Positions 37,035-46,138 of a stretch of DNA of 64,000 nucleotides are shown here, piece after piece. The translations under genes and the position numbers were made by a program. Below the pieces are notes generated by a model. The model was not told the origin of the DNA. It ran no database searches and worked only from the letters and a program-made list of their open reading frames with translations. This DNA is from Ditylenchus dipsaci (taxonomy: Eukaryota > Nematoda > Chromadorea > Rhabditida > Anguinidae): NCBI GenBank assembly GCA_004194705.1, contig SADC01000187.1:1-64000 (forward strand), read 5' to 3'. How positions within the stretch are numbered: the stretch's first letter is position 1; each line of letters begins with the position of its first letter.

Positions 37035-37275
37035 CGAAAAACCACCACCGCCGCCGCCGCCACCGCCGGCGGCGTCGCCAACAACACCGCCGACGCCGGC
37101 GCCGCCGCCGGCGGTGCAAAAATCTTGCTAAATTTCACCGCCGCCACCGCCACCGCCGCTGCTTTGCCACCACCGCCGCCGCTGCTTTCCACCACCGCCG
37201 CCGCCACCGCCGGCGGCACTTTTATTTCGCCGCCGCCGCCGGCGCTGCCATCGCCGCCACCGCCGCCGCCAGCTA
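37035..37275. repeat. GCC-rich array, left arm
   Basis: Imperfect CCGCCGCCACCGCCGGCGGC sequence with self-complementary stretches (GCCGCCGCCGGCGGTG). Its partner of the opposite sense is at 37428-37622. Open frames here are repeat readings in all frames. Confidence 0.75.
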
Positions 37276-37427
37276 ACGCTTCACTGCCGAAAAAAAAATT
37301 CTGTTTAATTTATGTTTGTCATAGAATAAAATTTTTCAAGAGAACAGTAAAATTCTAAATTATGTCATTTTATCATATTTTCGTAAGATGACCATTCAAA
37401 ACAAGCATTGTTTTGGTACTTTGTAAT

Positions 37428-37622
37428 TGGTGGTGCCGCCACCGCCGCCGCCACATCGCCGCCACCGCCGCCGCCGCCGCAGCCTATTTACTCCGCCGCA
37501 CCGCCACCGCCGCCGCCGACCTCATTTTCAGCCGCCGGCGCAGCCGCCGCCGCCGGCGGCACCTTATATTTTGCCGCCGCCGCCTGGCGGCGGCGGCGCC
37601 GGCGGTGGCGGCGGCGGCGATC
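37428..37622. repeat. GCC-rich array, right arm
   Basis: CCGCCACCGCCGCCGCCG turns into GGCGGCGGCGGCGCCGGCGG toward the right end, so the block can fold on itself and on 37035-37275. An AT-rich spacer (37280-37425) lies between. Confidence 0.7.
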
Positions 37623-38029
37623 CAACTATGGCAGGGGCTTGTTAAAAAAAATCTCAGCTTTCGTTTGCCCTTCGGGGGCGCAGGGGGCTTAAGAGTTAAA
37701 GATGCGCGCACGCACTTACCTTAGACATGATTCCGAGAAGTACACTTGATCATAAATGCATATAGAGTCTATTTTTGCGACGGACCGAGTTGAAAAACAT
37801 GGTGAAGCAGCCAAAAAATGTGGCCCCTGTATTATTCCCTTCCCCTCCCAATACAGCGCATAATCCCTTTTAAACTGCTTTTCTGGTCCTTTTATGGCAA
37901 AATTATTGCATAAAAATGGTTTTTAGACACTCCCAAAAAAGTCGATTTGGGGGGGGGGGGGTGGGTTATATTACAGTAGCGTCAAATAGGGGGGGGCTTA
38001 AACGGGGGAATTGGGCTTGAACGAAAGCC

Positions 38030-40660
38030 TACGATGTGCTGTGTACGATGAAACCAAATTGCATTATTTGGTTGGTAATTCGTCGAGCTGTGGCCTCCGG
38101 AAATTGGTACTTACCAAAATCAACACATTTCTTAAAACAATCTATCTCTTATATAGTATTAGAGCTTTTGATGTTTTTGGTTTTTTTTGAGTGTTTTTGT
38201 TTGGGTTTTCGGCCAATTTTTTTAATCGAAGCTTGGAATCTCAGGAGTAGAATGCTTGTTTTGGATTTTGGTTTTGAGATTTTTTTGTTTTAATTTTCGG
38301 GTTTTAGTGAGCAAATTGTTGTTTTTTTTCGTTTAAGAGTCAAAATCTCGGAGTTGAGTGGGTCAGAGCAAAATGTCGCTCGATTTAAATTGCAGCGCTG
38401 GATCTCAGCTTTCGTTTAAAAAAAATTAGCCGAAAATGACGACTTTGAACCGGGGATTTTGACTCTTTTAGGGAGGTGGTTATTTAGAGGGAATTTGAAA
38501 TTAGGCCTTATTTTGAATTCGAATATTTTTGTTTTTTTTTTCTCGAGAGGGAAGCTGTTTATATATCATTTACGAGCTGTTTGTTATTTGTGTTTTATTA
38601 TTTTTTGTCTATAGGTATGTCAGAAGGCAAGTAGCTGTGTTAAGATAGCAAGTGGGTGTGTGAGGGCCTACCAGGAGAGTGATTGAGCGAGTCAAGAGAA
38701 TGGGCAGGTATGCCAGGAGAGGTTGTAGGGTTAACATGAGAATTGGTGAGGCTACCATGAGAGTGTTCGGGGGTACCGTGAGAGTGTTAAGGGGTACCAG
38801 GGGACTGGGTAGGAGTACGAAGAGTGTATGTGGGGTACCAGGGGAGTGGGTAGGGGTACTATGAGAGTGAGTGAGGGTACTTGGAGAGTAAGTGGCCTAC
38901 CAGGAGAGTGGGCCTACCAGGGAATGCATATTTAATTTCGGCTTTTAAAAGCCGAAAAATTTAATAAATTTTTTGGCTTATCGAAAAAGCCGACAATTTT
39001 TGATCATTTTTCTCGGCTTTTTGAAACAGCCGATATTTTCGATGATATTTCTCGGCTTTTTGAAAAAGCCGATGTGGGTCTCGATGTTTTATTTTAGTGA
39101 AGATGAACAGGAAAAGAATGTCTCCTTCTGCTGGACAGGAAAGTACAGTAGGAGAACCAGCAGAGTGGGTGGCGTAGCTGCACAGGTACCAGTAGGTAAG
39201 TTTGCTCAGAGACGTAGGCCAGGAGAGTGGGTATGTCTGCCAAGCGAGTGAGTAGGGGTAGCAGGGAAGTGGGTATGAGTAGCTGAGTAGAGATTCGTAA
39301 AAGGCATCTTCGTGGACAATGGTTGGCGATTGAAGTGCTTTTGTTTGGTTTTTTGGTCAAAAGCTGAAGCTGAGGATCTCAGGAGTCGAATAAACATTTG
39401 GATTTTGTATTTGATATTTTTTAGTTTCAATTTTCGAGTTTTAGTGAGCAAATAGTCGTTGTCGAAACTATTAATTTTCAGATTTGCAAAAAGTGTGAGA
39501 TTTTTTAAAGGGATGTTTGTGGGCGATGGTTTGGCCTGTTCTATAAAAGATATTTTTGAAGATAATTAATTTTGTGAAGTTCTGAATGGGCAGGTGTGCA
39601 CTATGTGTTTTTTTAAACTTCTAAAATTTAAAACTTATTTGAAAATTCGAGTTTTAGTAAATCTCCTATTATTAGAGATGTTTTCTCTGTTCGTCTGTCC
39701 ACTTTTAATGTTTTGAGTTTGTTCGATATGTTTTTGTTTGGTTTTCTGAAAACTTTTATCAAAATTAAGCTGGGAATCGCAGGAGTCGAATGGTCATTTC
39801 AGATTTCAATTTTGAGATTTTTTGGTTTCAATTTTAGGGTTTTAGTAAGGAAATTGTCGTTTTTTGTTCCGGAGTCAAAATCGTGGAGTTAAGTGGGCCA
39901 GACAGAGCTCTTGCCAATATTTTGTGTACTCCTAAACCTCAGCTTTCATTTAAAAAAATCGGGCGAAAATGGCGAGTTTGACTAGAAGGATTTGATATTT
40001 TATGGAGATGGTCATTTAGAGGAAATTTGAATCGGACCTCTTTTGAATTACAAATTTTTCGTCTTGAAAGAAAAGTTGTTTCTTTGTTTTAAAGCTGTTT
40101 TTGTTTGTGTTTTATTTTCTTGTTAAAGTTTTTTTCAAGAAAGCACGAAGGTTGGACAACAGAGAAGGAGTAGGGGTAGCTGAAGAGTGGATAGGGGTAT
40201 CTGGAGAGTGATAACTGATAGCAGCACCTGAAAAGAGAGTAGGGATATCACGGGAATGATTTTTGAATTTTTTTGTTTTTTAAAGAATGTGAGATTCGTA
40301 AAGGGATGTTTGTGGGCGATAGTTTGGCCTGTTCTATGAAAATATTTCTGAAGTTTCATGATTGTTGTATAGCTCTGAATGGGCAGGTGTGCAGCATGTG
40401 TTTTTAATCTTCTAAAATTTAAAACTTTTTTTGAGAATTCGAATTTTCAGTAAATCTCCTGTATATTATTATAGATGTTTTTTGTTTGTTTTTTCGGTCA
40501 AATTTTTTGTTCAAATCAATGCTTCGAATCTTTGGAGTAGAATAGTTATTTATATTTTTTATTGTTGAATTTTTTTTGTTTCATTTTCGGGTTTTGGAGA
40601 GCGAATTGTGGTTTTTTGATCAGGAGTCAAAATCTAGGAGCTAAGTGTGTTAAAGCAAAA
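38030..40660. repeat. Family of long dispersed repeats with GAGAGTGGGTAGG variable arrays
   Basis: The paragraph GGAATCTCAGGAGTAGAATG, GGTTTTGAGATTTTTTTG, TTCGGGTTTTAGTGAGCAAA, AGTCAAAATCTCGGAGTTGA occurs at about 38225, 39370, 39775 and 40510, and again at 61040. Each copy is followed by an array of short units such as GTACCAGGAGAGTGGGTAGG (38640-38925, 39130-39280, 40150-40260, 61320-61560). No protein is supported. The repeat could be a non-coding satellite-like element or the untranslated part of a retroelement. Confidence 0.6.
38938..39072. repeat. Row of short CGGCTTTTTGAAAAAGCCG hairpins
   Basis: Four consecutive palindromic words: CGGCTTTTAAAAGCCG, TGGCTTATCGAAAAAGCCG, CGGCTTTTTGAAACAGCCG and CGGCTTTTTGAAAAAGCCG, spaced by 20-30 AT-rich bases. 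Each can form a stem with a tiny loop. Confidence 0.7.
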
Positions 40661-40679
40661 TGTCGTGTGATGCAAATTA

Positions 40680-40850
40680 GTACCTTAGTACCTTAATAGT
40701 ACTATAGTACACTTAGTGTACCGTACTGTACGGTACAGTACAATTAGTGTACTGTTGTACTATTATACGGTCAAATAGTACTATTGTACACTAATGTACT
40801 ATAGTACTATTGTACACTTAGTGTACCGTACTGTACGGTACAGTACGCCA
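40680..40850. repeat. GTAC-palindrome array
   Basis: GTACCGTACTGTACGGTAC occurs twice, together with many TAGTACTA and GTGTACTG words. The unit CACTTAGTGTACCGTACTG is repeated about 105 bases apart. The block is almost entirely self-complementary. Confidence 0.7.
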
Positions 40851-41740
40851 AACTGTATGTGTACGGGTAGGGTTTGTTTAATTTCAAGTGTAGGTGTACC
40901 GTACACACTCATTTGATCACAACTCATTTGATCGCACTCATTTGATCCCACTCATTTGATCACAACTCATTTGATCACAACTCATTTGATCCCACCTCAT
41001 TTGATCCCAACTCATTTGATCACAACTCATTTGATCCCACCTCATTTGATCCCACCTCATTTGATCCCAACTCATTTGATCACAACTCATTTGATCCCAC
41101 CTCATTTGATCCCACCTCATTTGATCCCACTCATTTGATCACAACTCATTTGATCACAACTCATTTGATCCCACCTCATTTGATCCCACCTCATTTGATC
41201 ACAACTCATTTGATCCCACCTCATTTGATCCCACCTCATTTGATCACAACTCATTTGATCCCACCTCATTTGATCCCACCTCATTTGATCACAACTCATT
41301 TGATCCCACCTCATTTGATCCCACCTCATTTGATCCCACCTCATTTGATCACAACTCATTTGATCCCACCTCATTTGATCCCACCTCATTTGATCCCACC
41401 TCATTTGATCACAACTCATTTGATCACAACTCATTTGATCCCACCTCATTTGATCCCACCTCATTTGATCCCACCTCATTTGATCACAACTCATTTGATC
41501 CCACCTCATTTGATCCCACCTCATTTGATCCCACTCATTTGATCACAACTCATTTGATCACAACTCATTTGATCCCACCTCATTTGATCCCACCTCATTT
41601 GATCACAACTCATTTGATCCCACCTCATTTGATCCCAATTTCAAAATTTGTATTTAAAAGTTTTTGGAAAGCATGGTGGTCTTTTCTTAAGTTTTATTTG
41701 GTAGAAAATCTTTGTTATTGGTTTGGCTTTAGCAATATCG

Positions 41741-42405
41741 ATGGCTATGAACGTGGGTGATGCTGTGCTGATCGGTGGGCCTAACGAAGGTGAAAACTAC
41801 CCGTATCAACCATCTGTTCAGGTTACGAACCTTTGTTAATTATTTTCTCCTTTATCGGGTATTTCAGGGGATCTTGTCTCTAGCAAATCGAGGAAAGCAG
41901 TGCCTGATCGCAAGTGGATATGAATTTGTGAAAAGTAGGGTAGTGAGTAACGGAACAATTCAAAACTGGCGTTGCATCAAGATGAGTAAGTGCGGGGTAC
42001 GGCAAAAACTTTCTTTGGTTCAGTCGACGGTCTTCGCCTACTCAATTCTCAAATATGTATAGAGAGTACTCAATAAGCGCAAAGGCCAAGATCAACCTGA
42101 GCCAACTCATTTCTCGAGTCAAGGCCGAAGAAGAGAAGACGAGACAACTGGTCGTCAGGTATGTCATCCTATAAATCAGTCCTAAAGATTGAATTTTTTT
42201 GACCATCTAGAGTCTAGCAAGAGTGAATCCTATTGAAGTGCTGCACCAGCCGCGTCGTCTAGATGACAGCCGCGAAGCGAATATAAAAATTTTGTTCCGT
42301 GGTTATCAGCCGTCAGATCGAACGGAGTTCTTGAAAGCCGAACAGCATCATCTGGCGAATTTTCTAGTTGTTGATGTGGGAGAAGAAGAAAATGAGGAGT
42401 TCTAA
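41741..42405 (+). CDS. FLYWCH zinc-finger protein
   Basis: Exon 41741-41821 encodes MAMNVGDAVLIGGPNEGENY. A 46-base intron leads to exon 41868 with LSLANRGKQCLIASGYEFVK, SRVVSNG and QNWRCIKMSKCGVR, which is the F/Y-L-Y-W-C part of a FLYWCH finger (key residues Y, F, W, C, C). This exon's frame stops at 42062, but another frame is open across it and reads NMYREYSISAKAKINLSQLI and RVKAEEEKTRQLVV up to a gtatgt donor near 42158, so an indel or a very short intron is likely. The last exon ends VNPIEVLHQPRRLDDSREAN and VGEEENEEF with a stop at 42405. The final His part of the finger is not visible. FLYWCH fingers bind DNA and often occur in Mutator-like transposons and their domesticated relatives. 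Confidence 0.6.
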
Positions 42406-42552
42406 AACTGATATGATGTTTTACGTTTGTCACTTTTGTTTGTTCGTTACAATTGTTAAAGAAATCTCCTAATTTATCAATAATAAATGCTTCTCTTCTG
42501 GTTGTGTTTGGATAAGTATGAAACTACGGTCAAGTAAATAAGAAATTTTCAG

Positions 42553-42766
42553 CCTGTACGATTTAGCCTTTAAGAAAGCTAGAAAACAACAACAGAGACC
42601 TCAGAAAGAGAAGAATACCACGTTTATCGAACCTTTCCGATCTGGAAATTTACGGATGTTCCAGGTTGACTTATACTTGGATGATCGATCAGTCAACAGG
42701 TCGGCTCGTCATCTCAATATTCAGTTACTTTGGAGCCATTCGAAGTATTCTAGAGTGGTTTGAAGT
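42553..42766 (+). CDS. Possible further exon after the FLYWCH gene
   Basis: After a tttcag acceptor the frame LYDLAFKKARKQQQRPQKEK, TTFIEPFRSGNLRMFQ is open to a gttgac donor at 42665, and beyond it to a stop near 42766. Composition resembles the FLYWCH exons. It could be an alternative 3' exon or an unrelated fragment. No domain recognised. Confidence 0.35.
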
Positions 42767-42839
42767 GGCTCGGGATATTTGAAAAGTTCAGTGTGGTATG
42801 GGCTCCCTAGAACAGATGTACCCCGAAAAGATTATGAAA

Positions 42840-43016
42840 TACAGTCGAACCTCCCAATAACGATCACCCTAGGGACCGGCCTCAGGTGATCGTTATTGGG
42901 AGGTGATCGTTAATGGGAGTGGTCGCTATTCGAGATTTCAGTTAATATAGACCAACCAAAAGTTTTTTCGATGATCGTTAACGGGAAGGTGATCGTTAAT
43001 GGGAGGTTCGACTGTA
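42840..43016. repeat. TACAGTC-class element, AACGATCACC version
   Basis: TACAGTCGAACCTCCCAATA opens and GGGAGGTTCGACTGTA closes. CTAGGGACCGGCC follows the left end. The word GTGATCGTTAATGGGAGG occurs several times. It is flanked by TA. Confidence 0.7.
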
Positions 43017-43674
43017 AGCACAAAAATTTAATGCTGCTAGGCGGATTCAAACCCTAGTACTTGGGAAAGACTGGACGATAAATTTGCCGGGAATGAATTT
43101 AGCGGGTTAAATTAGCCTAGTACCGAAATTGGGATCAAATGAGGTGGGATCAAATGAGTTGGGATCAAATGAGTTGGGATCAAATGAGGTGGATCAAATG
43201 AGGTGGGATCAAATGAGTTGTGATCAAATGAGTTGGGATTAAATGAGTGGGATCAAATGAGTGCGATCAAATGAGTTGTGATCAAATGAGTACGAACCAG
43301 GTGTACGGGTGTGTACGGTTTATTTTAAGTGTACATGTAGGTATATGGTACGTTTAATTTCAGGTGTATGTGTACGGGTGGGTGTACGTTTGATTTAGGT
43401 GTTAATGTAGGTGTATGGTTAGATAGTACATGTAGGTGTTACTGTAGGGGTTACTTTCGGAAACACTGGACACGACCTAATAAAATCTGATAATGTACAT
43501 TCGTTGGAAAGCTTATTCGACGCAGAAGGAGTTGCTATTTCTAACGAGCACAAGGACTCTACAATCTGTCGTGAATTTCGGCATTCAAAAATTTTTTTTT
43601 AGAAAATCCATATTTCCCGAACATTAGTTTTTGGCAAAAAATCGCCATAAAAATCGTGCACCCTCCTAATTTTT

Positions 43675-44510
43675 AGTGCATCAGAAAGCAAAATTAATTC
43701 TGCATTTTCCTTACAAAAAATTTCCAAAAAACGGGGGAAGTAAGACTAAAATAGCTTTTGAAGTTTTCTAGTCGTCCTAACTTTTTCAATTTTGACGTGA
43801 ATTTTTTGTTCAAGTTAAACCCGATATTCTAACACCGGACACGTGCTGAGCGTACCCAATTTGCATGTGAAACTGCTCTTACACGTAAAAATTGGCTCTC
43901 ACATTTCCAATTCCTTTCAATACAATAAATATTCGGCTCTCTCCTGTTATATCCAAAACTGTTACATCTAAAAATGGTTCTAGTTTATCTGGTTCTCGCC
44001 AAAAGTTCTAGCACGGTTCTAGCTTTTCATTTTAAATTTTGTTATTTTCCATATAGTATTAGAGGGAAAGCCTGAAGTATTGTATCATAAATAAATTGAA
44101 CTTAAAAGGCTAAAACCTTGCTGGAACTTTTGGCGAGAACCTGATAAAACTAGAACCATTTTTAGATGTAACAGTTTTGGATATAACAGGAGAGAGCCAA
44201 ATATTCAACTAAGTCATACTTATCTAATTCAAATATTTATTGTCTTGAGAGGAATTGAAAATATGAAAGCAAATTTTTATGTGTAAGAGTAGTTTCACAT
44301 GCAAAACGGGTACGCTCAGCACGAGTCTGGTGTCAGAATTTCGGGTTTGACTTGTGAAAAAAAATTTTACATCAAAAACTGAAAAAAGTTAGGACGACTA
44401 GAAAACTTTAAAGGCTATTTTGGTCTTACTTATCCTCGTTTTTCGGAAATAATTCGTCAGAAAGATGCAGAATTAATTTCTCTGTCTGATGCACTAAGTA
44501 AGAAGTAAGT
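43675..44510. mobile_element. Palindromic element of about 840 bp
   Basis: Long arms match in inverted orientation: TTTTAGTGCATCAGAAAG with CTGTCTGATGCACTAAG, TCTAGTCGTCCTAACTTTTT with AAAAAGTTAGGACGACTAGA, and ACCGGACACGTGCTGAGCGTAC with its diverged partner near 44310-44335. An inner palindrome, AACTGTTACATCTAAAAATGG with its complement, surrounds AAAAGTTCTAGCACGG. No transposase frame. Confidence 0.65.
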
Positions 44511-44564
44511 CAGAATAATAATTTGGTTCCTATTCTCCTGTTTCTTCAAAGCATCAGTACTAGG

Positions 44565-45800
44565 GTTATCGGCATACTTGGACGAGCGGCGCCGCTAACC
44601 GCGCCGTTTGCCGCTGCTTTTTTCAGCCGCCGCTGCCGCCGCCGCTCTATTTTTAGTCTCCGCCGCTGCTTCCGACGCTCTTTTTTAGTCATTGCTGCTG
44701 CCTTCGCCGCTTGTTTGAACTTTCGAAATTTGTTTTCATTTTTTATAATAAATTTCCAAGTTTATTGTTATAAAAATGGCACTTGTTGACTTGGGGGGAG
44801 GGGTGATGCGGTCCCTTTTTTGGTCAACTATGAATAGTGTTTAGACGTCTTCTAAGTAATTTTTATACGCTGAAAACGAAAAAAAGTTGTTTCCCAACAT
44901 TTTCCGTACTGAAAAGTTAGGATTTCGAGAAAATTTGGTTACCATAAGTTGACCGATTGCCTTGGTGCCCCAAGCTAAATACACCAAAAAGGGTACCTGG
45001 ATATCCCTAAAAATACCGAAAAGTTGGGATTCGAACATAGTTTTGTTAGCTGGGCCTACCGCATAAAGAAACTCTGGTATGCATATTGTTTTTATGCATC
45101 CAGAGTCACTTTCGAGCGATTGCGTCAAAGGTATGTGGGTGTGCGCATCTCAACCACCAAGCCCCCTGCGCCCCCGAAGGGAGCGCAGGGGGCTTGGTTG
45201 GTTAGAGATGCGCGCACTCACTTACCTTAGACATAATTCCGAGCAAGACTCTTGATCAAAAATACATATAGAGACCTTTTTGCCTAGCTCCAGTGACCAA
45301 AACGCGGTAGGATATCTTAATACCCGATATTTTAGCTTGGGGGACCAAGGCAATCAGTCAACTTGTGGTAATCAAAATTTTTTCGAAAACCTATTTTTTG
45401 GTGTGGAAATTGTTTGGAAACTACTTTTTATCGGTTTTAGCATATAAAAATTACTCAGAAGACGTGTAAACACTATTCATAGTTGACCAAAAAGGCCCCC
45501 TCCTCAAGTAAACAAGTTCCATAAAAATTTTCGATGACTTGAAGTTAATAAAAATTTAGTAATAAAAAGAGTTAAATTTTTTTAATAAAATATAGTAAAT
45601 GTAAGTAATAGTGAATGAGATTTTTTACACGCCGCTGCCGCCGCCTCTCATTTTTGCCCTTCCGCTGACGCCGCTTTTTCCGCCGCTGCCGCTGTTTTTC
45701 TAGCAGCCCGCCGCTTGCCGCCGCTCTTTTTTTGGGTCTCCAAGTATGGTTATCGAGCCCTCGAAATTTTCGAGTCCTCGGCTCGACAACCCTCATCAGA
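44565..45800. mobile_element. Foldback with CCGCTGCCGCC arms enclosing core-family copy 3
   Basis: Outer ends GGGTTATCGGCATACTTGGA and, on the right, TCCAAGTATGGTTATCGAGC are inverted. GC-rich CCGCTGCCGCCG blocks follow on the left (44590-44715) and right (45630-45728). Inside, 44762-45533 is a second palindrome (TTGGTCAACTATGAATAGTG and its complement) whose centre at 45056-45275 is the same CCTACCGCATAAAG core as at 21.5 and 36.9 kb. At least two nested events are needed. Confidence 0.65.
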
Positions 45801-46138
45801 GAAAACTTCCCTTATTAGAAAGCTAGCATTCTCCTCTATCTTTAAATGGTCCGTACGTATATTATGGCCGATAAAATTAATATTATTGATTGCAATGAAG
45901 GCAAAAAGTATCCCGAAAAAGGTTCCTACCTTCAAGAGGTGAATGTTTCGCCAAGGGGAAATATTTTTTCAATTTTTTTCGCAAAAATTAAATCTGAACA
46001 AAACGCTAAACTGTCTACTCTCGTCTTCCACACGTAAATCCAAGCTAAATTCGCAACTTGTTACCATTTATTATCGACCTCCACAAAAACACTTTGGATA
46101 TGAGCAAAATTACATAAGCATTCTGACTATTTAATCAT

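Larger units (their letters stand above)
36888..37790. repeat. Palindromic core, copy 2, split by GC-rich insert
   Basis: The left half (36888-37022) carries CCTACCGCATAAGTAACTC, the CATGCATTTTTCATGCAT hairpin and CTTCGGGGCGCAGGGGGC. The right half (37672-37790) resumes with CTTCGGGGGCGCAGGGGGCT and the complementary arm. About 650 bases of (GCC)n-rich and AT-rich DNA separate the halves. Duplication of CTTCGGGGGCGCAGGGGGC on both sides suggests insertion at the palindrome centre. Confidence 0.65.
34497..37975 (+). mobile_element. DNA transposon with about 150-bp inverted ends and a transposase-like gene
   Basis: The left end (34497-34640) and right end (37819-37975) are inverted copies: TAACCCCCCCCCC at the outside, then AAAAACCATTTT, AATAATTTTGCCATAAAA, GGCTGTATTGGGAGGGGAAG. 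Both outer ends are poly-C/poly-G runs. Inside lie the gene at 35266-36811 and, to its right, the palindromic core (36888-37022 and 37672-37790) split by GC-rich repeats. The end sequences match the arms of the palindrome at 21188-22036, so this may be an autonomous or formerly autonomous relative. I could not identify a target duplication. Confidence 0.65.
40908..43290. mobile_element. Element bounded by inverted 15-bp minisatellite arrays, carrying a FLYWCH gene
   Basis: The left array (40908-41637) holds about 48 units alternating CTCATTTGATCCCAC and CTCATTTGATCACAA. The right array (43131-43290) holds about ten units in the opposite sense (GGGATCAAATGAGGT). The DNA outside both ends belongs to one GTGTACGGGTGGGTGTAC-type repeat (40850-40905 and 43296-43440), as if the element sits inside it. 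A gene (41741-42405) and a B-box-like GGGTTTGAATCC (minus strand, 43043-43054) lie within. No known superfamily fits cleanly. Confidence 0.55.

Noticed and set aside
36877..37720. Arg-, Ala- or Pro-rich proteins in several frames
   Set aside because: All arise from the (GCC)n repeat and its complement. No frame shows a domain or splice context.
40908..41637. CRISPR-like array
   Set aside because: The 15-bp units are contiguous with no spacers, and the surroundings are eukaryotic.
40938..41640. Long open frames on both strands reading repeats of ITTHLIPPHL and MRWDQ type
   Set aside because: They are translations of the 15-bp minisatellite. A unit divisible by three keeps all frames open on both strands, so openness is no evidence of coding.
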